Numbered from the stretch's first letter, positions 50,277 to 62,156 are shown. The stretch is DNA of 64,000 bases from Ehretia macrophylla (GCA_037974665.1 CM075773.1:31444853-31508852), one strand, 5' to 3'. The notes: generated by a model from the letters alone, not told the origin. Numbers and translations: made by a program.

Positions 50277-53200
50277 ATTGTACCGATTTTCGAAGCCCAA
50301 AATTGAACGTTTTCATAAGTTTTGGGACACTTTTCTTCTTTGGAGCTGTTTTTCCGTCCCGGATCGTGCGTCGTGAGCCGCGAAAAGGATGACAACCTAA
50401 TCCATCAAATTTCTATTACCGAATCCCATAGCACCTTGAGCAAGACAACTTCACTTCACGTAGAGGCTGGGCCCTCAAACAGGGGGCGTGGGCTTGTGAC
50501 CAGGTATCCGTCGCTCCAGTGCCAATAACTTTTGCTCCATAAGGAGTTACACGGCGCACAGCCTACCGTTGGAAAGCTCTCGGACAGCTCTACGACGGAG
50601 GCAACAAGCTTGCTTTGCTGCGCCTAATTTCGGAGCCCAAAATTGAACATTTTCATCAGTTTCGGGACACTTTTCTTGTTTTGCGCTATTTTTCGGTCAC
50701 AGATCGTACGTCGTGAGCCGCGAAAAGGACGACAACCTAATCCATCACATTTCTATTATCGAATCCCATGGCACCTTGGGCAAAACAACTTCGCTTCAAG
50801 TAGAGGATGGGCCCGCAAACTGAGGGCGTGGGGCTCGTGACCAGGTATCCGTCGCTCCGATCGCCATAACTTTTGATCCGTAAGGCATTACGTGGCGCAC
50901 AACATACCGTTGGAAAGCTCTCTGGGAGCTCTACGACGGGGACAGCAAGCCTGTTCGGCTATGCCTGTTTTCGGAGCCCAAAATCAAACGTTTTCATAAG
51001 TTTCGTGTCACTTTTCTTCTTTTGTGCTGTTTTTTCATCCCAGATCGTACGTCGTGAGCCGCGAAAAGGATGACAACCTAATCCATCACATTTTTATTAC
51101 CGAATCCCATGGCACCTTGGGCAAGACAACTTCACTTCATGTAGAGGATGGGCCCGCAAACCGAGGGCGTGGGGATAGTGACCAGGTATTCGTCGCTCCA
51201 GTGCCCATGACTTTTGCTCCGTAAGGAGTTACGCGGCGCACAGCATATCGTTGGAAAGCTCTCCGAGAGCTCTACGATGAAAAAACAAGACTGCTCAGCT
51301 ATGCCAATTTTCGGAGCTCAAAATTGAATGTTTTCATCAGTTTTGGGACACTTTTCTTCTTTTGCGCTATTTTTTCGTCCCGGATCGTACGTCGTGAGCC
51401 GCGAAAAAGACGACAACTTAATCCATCGCATTCTTATTACCGAATCCTATGGCACCTTGAGCAAGACTACTTCACTTCACGTAGAGGCTGGGCCCGTAAA
51501 TAGAGGGCGTGGGGCTTGTGACCAGGTATCCGTCGCTCCGGTGCCCATAACTTTTGCTTCATAAGGAGTTACGCGACGCATAGCATACCTTTGGAAAGCT
51601 CTATGAGAGCTCTACGACGGGGGCACCAAGCTTGCTTTGCTGCACCAATTTTCGGAGTCCAAAATTGAATGTTTTTATCAGTTTTAGGACACATTTCTTC
51701 TTTTACGCTGTATTTCTATCCTCGATCGTACGTCGTGAGCCTCGAAAAGGACGACAACCTAATCCATCACATTTTTATTACCGAATTCCATGGCACCTTG
51801 GGCAAGACAACTTTATTTCACGTAGAGGGTGGGCCCACAAATCGAGGGTGAGGGGCTTCTGACTAGGTATCCGTCCCTCCGGTGCCCATAACTTTTGCTC
51901 CATAAGAAGTTACGCGGCGCACAGTATACCGTTGGAAAATTCTCTGAGAGCTCTACGACGGAGCAGCAAACCTTCTTAGCTGCGCCTATTTTCGATGCCC
52001 AAAATTGAATGTTTTCATTAGTTTCGGGACACTTTTCTTCTTTTGTACATTTTTTCCGCCCCGGATCGTACGTCGTGAGCCGCAAAAAGGACGATAAACT
52101 AATCCATCACATTCCTATTACTGAATCGCACGACACATTGGGTAAGACAACTTCACTTCACGTAGAGGCTGGGCCTCCAAACAGAGCACGTGGGGCTTGT
52201 GAACAGGTATCCGTCGCTCCGGTGCTCATAACTTTTGATCCGTAAAGAGTTACGCGGCGCACTGCATACCCTTGGAAAGCTCTCAGAGTGCTCTACGATG
52301 GGGGCAGAAAGCCTGCTCAACTACGCCAGTTTTCGGAGCTCAAAATCGAACGTTTTCGTAAGTTTTGGAACACTTTTCTTCTTTTGTGCTGTTTTTCCAT
52401 CCCGGATCGTATGTCGTGAGTTGCGAAAAGGATGACAGCCTTATCCATCACATTTTTATTACCAAATGCCACGGCACCATGGGCAAGACAACTTCACTTC
52501 ACGTAGAGACTGGGACCGCAAACAGTGGGCGTGGGGCTTGTGACCAGGTATCCGTCGCTCCGGTGTCCATAACTTTTGCTCCGTAAGGAGTAACGCGGCG
52601 CACAGCATACCGTTGGAAAGCTCTCTGAGGGTTCTACAACAGGGGCAGCAAGCCTGCTTGGCTGCGCCTATTTTCGTAGCCCAAAATTGAACGTTTTCAT
52701 TGGTTTTGCGACACTTTTCTTCTTTTGTGCTATTTTTTCACCACGGATTGTACGTCGTGAGCCGCGAAAAGGACGACAACCGAATCCATCACATTTCTAT
52801 TACCGAATCCCACAATACCTTGGGCAAGAAAACTTCACTTCACGTAGAGGCTGGGGCCGCAAATTGAGGGCGTGGGCTTGTGACCAGGTATTCGTTACTC
52901 CGGTGCTCATAACTTTTGATCCGTAAGGAGTTACGCGGCCCACAGCATACCTTTAGAAGCTCTCGGAGAGCTCTACGACGGGGGCAGCTAGCCTACTCGA
53001 CTGCGCCTATTTTTGAAGCCCAAAATCGAACGTTTTCATCAGTTTTGCGACGCTTTTCTTCTTTTGCGCTATTTTTTTGACCCGGATCGTTCGTCGTGAG
53101 CCGCGAAAAGGACGACAACCTAATACACCACATTCCTATTACCGAATCCCACAACACCTTGGGCAAGACAACTTCACTTCACGTAGAGGCTGGGCCTGCA

Positions 53201-56200
53201 AACAGAGGGCGTGGGGCTTGTGACCAGGTATCCGTCGCTCCGGTACCCATAACATTTGATCTGTAAAGAGTTACGCAACGCACCGCATACCTTTAGAAAG
53301 TTCTCCACGAGCTCTACGACGAGGGTTGCAAGCCTGCTCGACTGAGCCTGTTTTCGGAGCCCAAAATCGAATGTTTTCATCAGTTTTGGGACACTTTTCT
53401 TCTTTTGCGTTGTTTTTCTGTCCAGGATCGAACGTCGTGAGCCGCAAAAAGGACGGCAGCCTAATCCATCATATTTCTATTACCGAATCCCACAGCACCT
53501 TAGGCAAGGCAACTGCGCTTCACGTAGAGGCTGGACCCGCAAATTGAGGGCGTGGGGCTTGTGACCAGGAATCCGTCGCTTTGATGCCTGTAACTTTTGA
53601 TCTGTAAAGAGTTACGCGGCGCACAGCGTACAGTTGGAAAGCTCTCCGAGAGCTCTACGATGGGGGTACCAAGCTTGCTTGGCTGCGCCTATTTTCGGAG
53701 CCCAAAATTGAACGTTTTCATCAGTTTCGGGACACTTTTATTCTTTTATGCTATTTTTCCGTCCTAGATCGTACGTCGTGAGCCGTAAAAAGGAAGACAC
53801 CCTAATCCATCACATTTCTATTACCGAATCCCATGGCACCTTAGGCAAGACAACTTCGCTTCACGTAGAGGCTGGGCCCGCAAACCGAAGGCGTAGGGCT
53901 TGTAACTAGATATCCGTCACTCGGGTGGCCATAACTTTTGCTCCGTAAGGAGTTACGTGGCACACAGCATACCGTTGGAAAGCAATCTGAGAGCTCTACG
54001 ACGGGGCAGCAAGCCTTCTCAGCTGCACATATTTTCGGAGATCAAAATTGAACGTTTTCATCCGTTTCGGGACACTTTTCTTCTTTTGTGCTGTTTTTCC
54101 GTCCCGGATCGTACGTCGTGAACCGTGAAAATGACGACAACCTAATCCATCACATTCCTATTACCGAATCCCATGGCACCTTGAGCAAGACAACTTGACT
54201 TCACATAGAGGCTGGGCCCGCAAACAGAGGGCGTGGGGCTTGTGACTAGGTATCCGTTGCTCCGGTGCACATAACTTTTGCTCTGCAAGGAATTACGTGG
54301 CGCACAGCATACCGTTGGAAAGCTCTCAGAGAGCTCTACGACAGGGCAGCAAGCTTGCTCAGCTGTGCCTATTTTCGGAGCCCAAAATTGAACATTTTTA
54401 TTAATTTTGGGATACTTTTCTTTTTTTGCACTATTTTTTGGTCCCGTATCGTACGTCGTGAGTCGCGAAAAGGACGACAAGCTAATCCATCACGTTCCTA
54501 TTACCGAATCCCATGGCACCTTGGGCTAGACAACTTCACTTCAAGTAGAGGCTGGGCCCGTAAACAAAGGGCGTGGGGCTTGTGACCAAGTATCCGTCGC
54601 TCCGGTACCCATAACTTTTGCCCCGTAAGGAGTTACGTGGCGCACAACATACAGTTGGAAAGCTCGCTGAGAGCTCTACGACGGGTTCAACCAGATTGCT
54701 AGGCTGCGCCTATTTTAGGAGCCCAAAATAAAACATTTTCATCAGTTTTGGGACAGTTTTCTTCTTTGGTGCTATTTTTTCATACCGGATCGTACGTCGT
54801 GAGCCGCGAAAAGGACGACAAACTAATCCCTCACATTTCTATTACACAATCCCACGACACCTTGGGCAAGACAACTTAACTTCATGTAGAGGCTTGGCCC
54901 GCAAACAAAGGGCGTGGGGCTTGTGACCAGGTATCCGTCGCTCCAGTGCCCATAACTTTTGATCCAGAAGGAGTTATGCGGTGCACAGCATACCATTGGA
55001 AATTTCTCCAAGAGCTCTACGATAGGGGTAGCAAGCCTGCTCGACTGCGCCTGTTTTCAGAGCCCAAAATCGAACGTTTTCATAAGTTTCGGGATACTAT
55101 TCTTCTTTTGCGCTGTTTTTCCATCTCGGATCGTACGTCGTGAGCTGCGAAAAGGAGGACAACCTAATCCATCACATTTCTATTACCGAAACCCACGGCA
55201 CCTTGTGAAAGACAACATCACTTCATGTAGAGGCTGGGCCCGCAAACAAAGGGCGTGGGGCTTGTGACCAGGTATCTGTCACTCCGGTGCCCATAACTTT
55301 TGCTCCGTAAGGCGTTACGCGGCGCAAAGCATACCGTTGGAAAGCTCTCTGAGAGCTCTACGACATGGCAGCAAGCCTGCTCAGTTGTGCCTATTTTTGG
55401 AGCCCAAAATTGAATGTTTTCATCAATTTCGGGATACTTTTCTTCTTTTGCGTTGTTTTTCGGTCTCGGATCGTACGTCGTGAGCCACGAAAAGGACGAC
55501 AAGCTAATCCATCACATTTCTATTACCCAATCCCACGGCACCTTGGGCAAGACAACTTCACTTCACGTAAAGGCTGGGCTCGCAAATCGAAGGCGTTAGG
55601 TTTGTAACCAGGTATCCGTCGCTTCGGTGCCTATAACTTTTCATCCGTAAGGAGTTACGCAGCGCACAGCATACCGGTTGAAAGCTCTCTAAGGGCTCTA
55701 CGACGGGGGCGCCAAGCCTGCTCCAGTGCGCCTATTTTCGGAGCCCAAAATTGAATATTTTCATAAGTTTTGGGTCACTTTTCTTCTTTTTCGCTATTTT
55801 TTCGTCTCGGATTGTAAGTCGTGAGCCGTGAAAAGGATGACAACCTAATCCACCACACTCCTATTACCGAATCTGACAGTACCTTGGGCAAGATAACTTC
55901 ACTTCACGCAGAGGCTGGGCCCGTAAACGGAGGGCGTAGGGCTTATGACCAGGTATCCGTCGCTCGGGTGGCCATAACTTTTGCTCCGTAAGGAGTTACG
56001 TGGTGCACGGCATACCGTTGGAAAGCTCTCTGAGGGCTCTACGATGGGGGCAACAAGCATGCTTCGCTGCGCCTAGTTTCAGAGACCAAAATTGAACGTT
56101 TTAATCAGTTTTGGTCACATTTCTTCTTTTGCACAGTTTTTTCGTCCCGCATCGTACGTCGTGAGCCGCGAAAAGGATGACAACCTAATACAAGACATTG

Positions 56201-57474
56201 CTATTACTGAATCCCATAGCACCTTGGGCAAGACAACTTCACTTCACGTAGAAGCTGGGCTCGCAAACAGAGGGTGTGGGGCTTGTGACCAGTTATCCGT
56301 CGCTCCGGTGCCCATTACTTTTGATCCGTAAGGAGTTACACGGCGCACATCATACCGTTAGAAAGCTTTCCGAGAGCTCTACGACGGGGCAGCAAGCCTG
56401 CTTAGTTGCGCATATTCTCAGAGATCAAAATTGAACATTTTCAACAGTTTCGGGATACTTTTCTTCTTTTGTGCTATTTTTCCGTCCTGGATCGTACGTC
56501 GTGAACCGTGAAAAGGACGACAACCAAATCCATCACATTCCTATTACCGAATCCCACGGTACCTTGGGCAAGATAACTTCACTTCACGTAGAGGCTGGGC
56601 CTGCAAACAGAGGGCGTGGGGCTTGTGACTAGGTATCCGTCGCTCCGGTGCCCATAACTTTTGCTCCGTAAAGAGTTACGTGGTGCACGGCATACCGTTG
56701 GAAAGCTCTCTGAGGGCTCTACGATGGGGGAAACAAGCATGCTCTGCTACGCCTATTTTCAGAGCCCAAAATCGAACATTTTCATCAGTTTTGGGACACT
56801 TTTCTTCTTTTGCACTGTTTTTTCGTCCCGGATCGTCCGTCGTGAGCCTCGAAACGGACGACAACCTAGTCCATCATATTTCTGTTACTGAATCACACGG
56901 AACCTTGGGCAAGACAACTTCGATTCACGTAGAGCCTAGGCCCGCAAACAGAGGGCGTGGAGCTTGGGACCCGGTCTCCGTCGCTCCGGAGCCCATAACT
57001 TTTGATTCGTAAGGAGTTACGCGGTACACAGAATACCGTTGGAAAGCTCTCCAAGAGCTCTACGGCGGGGCAGCAAACCTGCTCAACTACGCATATTTTC
57101 AGAGATCAAAATTGAACGTTTTCATCAGTTTCGGGATACTTTTCTTCTTTTATGCTATTTTTCCGTCCTGGATCGTGAACCGCGAAAAGGACGACAACCT
57201 AATCCATCACATTCCTATTTTCGAATCCTATGGCAACTTGTGCAAGAAAACTTGACTTCACATAGGGACTGGGCCCGCAAACAGAGGGCGTGGGGCTTGT
57301 GGCCAGGTATCCGTCGCTCCGGTGCACATAACTTTTGCTCCGTAAGGAATTACGTGGCGCTCAGCATACCGTTAGAAAGCTCTCCGAGGGCTCTATGACA
57401 GGGCAGCAAGCTTGTTTAGCTGCGCCTATTTTCGGAGAACAAAATTGAACATTTTCATCAATTTTGGGATACTT
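50277..57474 (+). repeat. 341-bp satellite, array 4 (about 21 monomers)
   Basis: This array resumes the monomer phase interrupted by the solo LTR and is rich in the GCTCCG marker variant (for example 50530, 51211, 52574, 53939, 54624, 55302, 55985, 56662, 57339). A two-monomer stretch near 54000-54430 recurs near 57063-57474 with a 9-monomer offset (about 3,063 bp). The array ends mid-monomer at about 57474, where mitochondrial-type DNA begins without any repeat or target duplication that I can see. Confidence 0.95.
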
Positions 57475-57984
57475 TATACTCTCTTTGTCCTCTACCGGGT
57501 GAACCTAATATTAATAACAACTCTAAAGGAAATGATAATACATGCCTTGGAGTGAAGGCCAGAGCACAAAAAGTTTTTTTTTCTGGAGATGCAGAAAAAG
57601 TAAGCAGGGTGCTTTATCTCTTCCCTCCTGGTGTCCCCATTAGTTGATATATGGAATTGGAAAGGAATTCTAAATTATTCAGATTTAATGTTCGAGTTTG
57701 GGATATGGATGGAATAGAGAGGGAAGAAAGAGTCTGGTTTCAGAGGCTTGATCAACTGTATAATCATAGATCATCAACAAATCCCTAAATGTTTCTTTAT
57801 ACTGTCGCCATGGAAAAGGTTAAGGTAGGGAAAAATCTTAGACTATCAAGTTTTAGAAAGCCTTTATGAAAATCCATCTCCACCTATGTTGTGCCCTTCC
57901 TCCCAAAGCATTCCGACATCTGTTATTCCAGGTCTCATCCTATAAAGCAAAGTCGGAGAAGGGGGAAAGACATTGAATTGATAG

Positions 57985-58057
57985 GGAACCGTAGCCAAGT
58001 GGCTAAGGCATGAGTCAGCAAAACTTCTATTTGTCGGTTTGAATCCGACCAATTCCT
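57985..58057 (+). tRNA. trnC: trnC(GCA)-like, copy A (degenerate)
   Basis: It folds as a 73-base cloverleaf: acceptor GGAACCG, D-arm GCC...GGC, anticodon loop CAGCAAA with anticodon GCA (Cys), and T-arm GTCGG...CCGAC. It resembles the bacterial-type trnC(GCA) that occurs in many angiosperm mitochondria beside or in place of the native one. The acceptor stem has two mismatched pairs, and the base before the anticodon (position 33, almost always T) is A. This copy is therefore probably not functional. Its T-arm is perfect, unlike copy B. Confidence 0.72.
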
Positions 58058-59422
58058 ACAGCGCCATTCTATCCATCATTTTTTTTTACATGGTTAGTGG
58101 ATAGAACGAGGGTCCCCAGATCAAAGGTTCAAAGTTGAGAATTCTTGAACTGAGATTTTCTTTTTTAAAATTCCAGTTTCATTCATTTATACCTAAAATA
58201 TCCACGCTGGCAGGTTCTCACCCCTTTCAGTGCATACCTTTCTGCTCTCTCCCCCAAGGTCAATCTATTTTTTAAGGAGTTTCTCCATTCCGAAGTTGAC
58301 GTATACGAATCAACTTCTCCCAGCTCAGAGAGGTTCATGCTTGATCTCAATGCCCTTACGAGGTAGTGGGGTCCGATGGAGGAAGAGCCACACGAACAAA
58401 CTTGGATCCAGCTGAAAAACTGAATGGAATACTCTAAGATGCTTCATAGCTTCTTCCTCTCCTTAGCAGTCGAGTTACTTTATACTTCTGTCGAGCCAAC
58501 TCTATTCCTCTTCCTATTAGTCAAGCATCTTCAAACCTCGCCCCTTTCTAAAACCTTTATATATATAAGGGAAGCTCAAAGAGCTTTCTTCACTTAGTAA
58601 GGTTGCTTGAGCACATTAATATTCTATTAATATCATATCGATCAAGGCTTTCCTTTAGTTTGATTGCAGCTAGTGGTTTCAGAATATTCCTTGCGCTAGA
58701 CGGTTGTGCTAAGTCTTCCTTGGCTCTCTTCTCCTCTATAGCTTTTGTCTGAGATAAGCTTTCGGCTTTGGCGATTGCACTTTCTATCCTTTACAACATA
58801 GGGCTTGCAGAAAGAGTAGTTGAAGAAGCGGAGACGAGAAATAAAAACAAGTCCCGCTTCGCTTTAAAGGATAGGGGAGGGAGAGAAAAACTATCTTTAG
58901 CGGTTCGTAGGCGCTTTATTTGATCTAGTAAGGAGAGCTATTGTAAGATTCCCAAGCACTATCCTCATTTACAGCCCCAGGTCCATATAAAGTAGTCAAT
59001 CTACCAGAAGCAAAGGCTGCAGATACATGTCCACCTGTTTATTTACTACCATAAGCGAGAGCAGTTGCAAGTATCGAGTGTTGTGAGGGCTTTCATTTTC
59101 GCGTTAAGGGCAGTCTGTTATAGCACTAAGAATCGGTGCCATTACTCTAAGCTAAAACTAGGGGGCTTTGGAATCTATTCCGTATTTCGTACGCTAGGAA
59201 GTCGATCCGAACTTTCATCATAGCCTTTGCTTGAACCAAAGAGAACGATGCGAACAGTTCACGAGGTTGCAGATAAAACCCTTAGCCGGGTTTCAAAAGT
59301 ACTCTCGGTCAATCATATCATTCTCCAGACGGGGTGGGGTGTGGGCACGTTTATTCGAGCAGTTGGGAAGAATACCAGCACATTTCTTTTTTCAATCCTT
59401 AGAAAAAGGAGCTTGGTTAGCC

Positions 59423-59644
59423 ATGTTCCCTACGTACCCTCTCGTTATTCCCATGATTCCCCGTTGCACCTATTCTCCGCAACTGTCGGTTCAGATCTAT
59501 CTCAGGTACGGTCACTACACTCCAATCTTTGCCTCGGTTGGTGCACCTATGGTTCTTAAGGTTGTTGATGCCAAGAAAGATAAGGAAAATGTTCATATTT
59601 CTCCTCTAGTTGCGAAGGATATTGCTTACTACATATTCGAGTGA
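59423..59644 (+). CDS. Unassigned 73-codon open frame, unit A
   Basis: An ATG at 59423 opens 73 codons ending in ...DIAYYIFE. The frame is also open upstream to 59231. The matching frame in unit B (61935-62156) has the same length. I do not recognise the product. Of the roughly 11 base differences between the copies, 10 change the amino acid (in 9 codons) and only one is silent, so there is no sign of protein-level constraint since they duplicated. It may be a remnant of a mitochondrial open frame or chance. Confidence 0.25.
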   Translation: MFPTYPLVIPMIPRCTYSPQLSVQIYLRYGHYTPIFASVGAPMVLKVVDAKKDKENVHISPLVAKDIAYYIFE

Positions 59645-59665
59645 AATGGCTGGTGGTAATAATGC

Positions 59666-60040
59666 GTGGTAAGGTCACTGCTAACGAATCGTATGTGCGT
59701 GAAGAATAATATGGATTCGAGCTCCATTTCCCTCTCGGTACTTAGATCTTCCTCTCAAATTTTTCCTATTCCTTGTTTTCTTTGTTCCACCAACTACATT
59801 GATTGGATACAACTGGGCCTGCCTACGAAGAAAGTATACCGATTATCTCATAAAGCCATTGAATTCACCTTGGTTGTCCTACCCATTTGTTATATCTTAT
59901 TCCCACCTTGTTCTATTGCTCTTTCTCGATGGTATTCTGGGGCCCTAGACCTCATTCTCTTTGATACGCTTATTCAATTGATAGTGGCCCCTCCTTACCT
60001 TACTTTTATTGGGAAGGATTGGAGTAAAGAGCAGGTATGA
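59666..60040 (+). CDS. Unassigned hydrophobic open frame, unit A
   Basis: A 124-codon frame has a hydrophobic middle (LVVLPICYILFPPCSIAL) and a charged end (GKDWSKEQV). Unit B keeps part of it as two overlapping frames (62218-62460 and 62382-62585), the second ending ELDQEQDNEK. The product is not recognised. Low confidence that it ever was a gene. Confidence 0.22.
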   Translation: MVRSLLTNRMCVKNNMDSSSISLSVLRSSSQIFPIPCFLCSTNYIDWIQLGLPTKKVYRLSHKAIEFTLVVLPICYILFPPCSIALSRWYSGALDLILFDTLIQLIVAPPYLTFIGKDWSKEQV

Positions 60041-60504
60041 GAGTTTGACCAGGAACAAGATAACGAGAAGTAGGTTTGCCTGGGGCGGACTCACTTTTTT
60101 TTCTAGAGATGGAGAAAAAGTAAGCGGGGTGCTTTATCTCTTCCCTCCCGGTGTCCCCATTAGTTGATATATGGAATTTGAAAGGAATTCCAGATCATTC
60201 AGATTTAAGGTTTGGGTTCAGGATATGGATAGAATCGAGAAGGAAGAAAAAGTCCGATTTCAAAGGCTTGATCAACTGTGTAATCACGGATCATCAACAA
60301 ATCCCTAAATGTTTCTTTATACTATCGCCATGAAAAAGGTTCAAGTAGGGAGAACTCTTAGATTATCAAGTTTTAGAAAGCCTTTATAAAAATCCATCTC
60401 CACCTATGTTATGCCCTTCCTCCCAAAGCATTCCGGCATCTGTTATTCCAGGTCTTATCATGTAAAGCAAAGTCGGACAAGGGGGAAAGACATGAAATTG
60501 ATAG

Positions 60505-60577
60505 GGAATCGCAGCCAAGTGGCTAAGGCATGAGTCTGCAAAACTTCTATTCGTCGATTCGAATCCGACTGGTTACT
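60505..60577 (+). tRNA. trnC: trnC(GCA)-like, copy B (degenerate)
   Basis: This is a cloverleaf of 73 bases with anticodon loop CTGCAAA (anticodon GCA, Cys) and a normal T before the anticodon. The acceptor stem GGAATCG pairs poorly with TGGTTAC (one mismatch, two G-T pairs), and the T-stem has one mismatch (GTCGA with CCGAC). It has different defects from copy A, so the two have decayed separately since the duplication. Bacterial-type trnC(GCA) is the best match by anticodon and D-arm. Confidence 0.72.
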
Positions 60578-61934
60578 ACAACGCCATTCTATCCATCATT
60601 TTTTTTACATGGTTAGTGGATAGAATGGGGGTACCCAGATCAAAGGTTCAAATTTGAGAATTCTTGAAGTGAGATTTTCTTTTTGAAAATTCCAGTTTCA
60701 TTCATTTATACCTAAAATATCCACGCTAGCGGGTTCTTACCCCTTTTAGTGCATACCTTTCAGCTATCTCCCCCAAGGTCAATCTATTTTTTAAGGAGTT
60801 TTCCCATTCTAAAGTTGACGTATATGGATCAACTTCTCCCAACTCAGAGAGGTTCATGCTTGATCCCAATGCCCTTACGAGGTAGTGGGGTCCGATGGAG
60901 GAAAAGCCACGCAAACAAACTTGGATCTAGCTGAAAAACGGAATGGCATACTCTAAGATGCTTCATAGCTCATTCCTCTCCTTAGCAGTTACTTCATACC
61001 TCTGTCGAGCCAACTCCATTCTTCTCCCTATCGGTCGAGCATCTTCAAACCTCGCCCCTTTCTAAAACCTTTATATATATAAGGGAAGCTCGAAGAGCTT
61101 TCTTCGTTTAGTAAGGTTGCTTGAGCACATTAATATTCTATTAATATCATATCAATCAAGGCTTTCCTTTAATTTGATTGCTGCTAGTGGTTTCAGAATA
61201 TTCCTTGCGCTAAGCGGTTGTGTTAAGTCTTCCTTGGCTCTCTTGTCCTCTATAGCTTTTCTTTGAGATAAGCTTCTGGCTTTGACGATTGTACTTTCCA
61301 TCCTTTACAACACAGGGCTTGCGAAAAGAGTAGTTGAAGAAGCCGAGACGAGAAATAAAAACAAGTCCCGCTTCGTTTTAAAGGATAGGGGGGAGAGAAA
61401 AATTATCTTTAGTGGTTCGTAGGTGCTTTATTTGATCTAGTAAGGAGAGTTATCGTAATATTCCCAAGCACTATCCTCAGTTACAACCCCAGGTCCTTAT
61501 AAAGTAGTCAATCTACCAGCAGTAGAGGCTGAAGTTACATGTCCACTTGTTTATCTACTACCATAAGCGAGAGTAGTTGCAGGTATCGAGTGTTGTGAGG
61601 GCTTTCATTTTCGCGTTAAGGGAAGTTTGTTATAGCACTAGGAATCGGTGCCGTTAGTCTAAGCTAAAACAAGGGGGCTTTGGAATTTATTCCGTATTCC
61701 GTACGCTAGGAAGCCGATCCGAACTTTCATCATAGCCTTTGCTTGAACTGAAGAGAGCGATGCGAACAGTTCAGGAGGTTGCAGATAAAACCTTTAGCTG
61801 GGTTTCATAAGTACTCTCGGTCAATCATATCATTCTCCAGATGTGGTGGGGTGTGGGCACGGTTATTGGAGCAATTGTGAAGAGCACCGGCCAATTTCTT
61901 TTTTCAATCCTTAGAAAAATGATCTTGGTCAGCC

Positions 61935-62156
61935 ATGTTTCCTACGTACCCTCTCGGCATTCCCATGATTCCCCTTTGCACCTATTCTCCGCAACTGTCG
62001 GTTCAGATCTATCTCGGGTACGGTCACTCCACTCCAATCTCTGCCTCGGTTGGTGCACCTATGGTTCTTAAGGTTGTTGATGCCAATAAAGATAAGGAAA
62101 ATATTCATATTTATCCTCTAGTTGCGAAGGATATTGCTTACTGCATATTCGAGTGA
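61935..62156 (+). CDS. Unassigned 73-codon open frame, unit B
   Basis: This is the counterpart of the frame at 59423-59644, with the same length and stop (ending DIAYCIFE). The product is not recognised. The amino-acid-changing bias of its differences from unit A suggests neutral drift. Confidence 0.25.
   Translation: MFPTYPLGIPMIPLCTYSPQLSVQIYLGYGHSTPISASVGAPMVLKVVDANKDKENIHIYPLVAKDIAYCIFE

Larger units (their letters stand above)
57574..60094 (+). repeat. Mitochondrial-type tandem unit A (about 2.52 kb)
   Basis: This is the first copy of a direct duplication. Landmarks shared with unit B at an offset near 2,520 bases include TAAGC(A/G)GGGTGCTTTATC (57601 and 60121), the trnC-like gene, AAGGGAAGCTC near 58567 and a set of short open frames near its right end. 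Unit A ends where unit B begins, at a CTCAC/poly-T junction. The copies differ at about one base in twenty by eye. No complete known gene was recognised besides the tRNA. Confidence 0.85.

Noticed and set aside
1-57474. Dozens of 60-140 codon open frames in the satellite with recurring peptides (for example IRKELRGAQHTVGKL and DDNLIHHISITESHGTLGK).
   Set aside because: They occur in two overlapping plus frames and one minus frame of the same monomer and often start at a non-ATG codon. The 341-bp period is not a multiple of three, so the frame rotates. A stop-poor repeat explains them; no protein family was recognised.
59041-59110. CATAAGCGAGA, similar to the plant mitochondrial CRTAAGAGA promoter core, also in unit B near 61560.
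   Set aside because: The core has a mismatch and no gene is placed suitably downstream, so the match may be chance.
60726-60914. Minus-strand 62-codon open frame in mitochondrial unit B.
   Set aside because: It is not open at the same length in unit A and has no recognised similarity.
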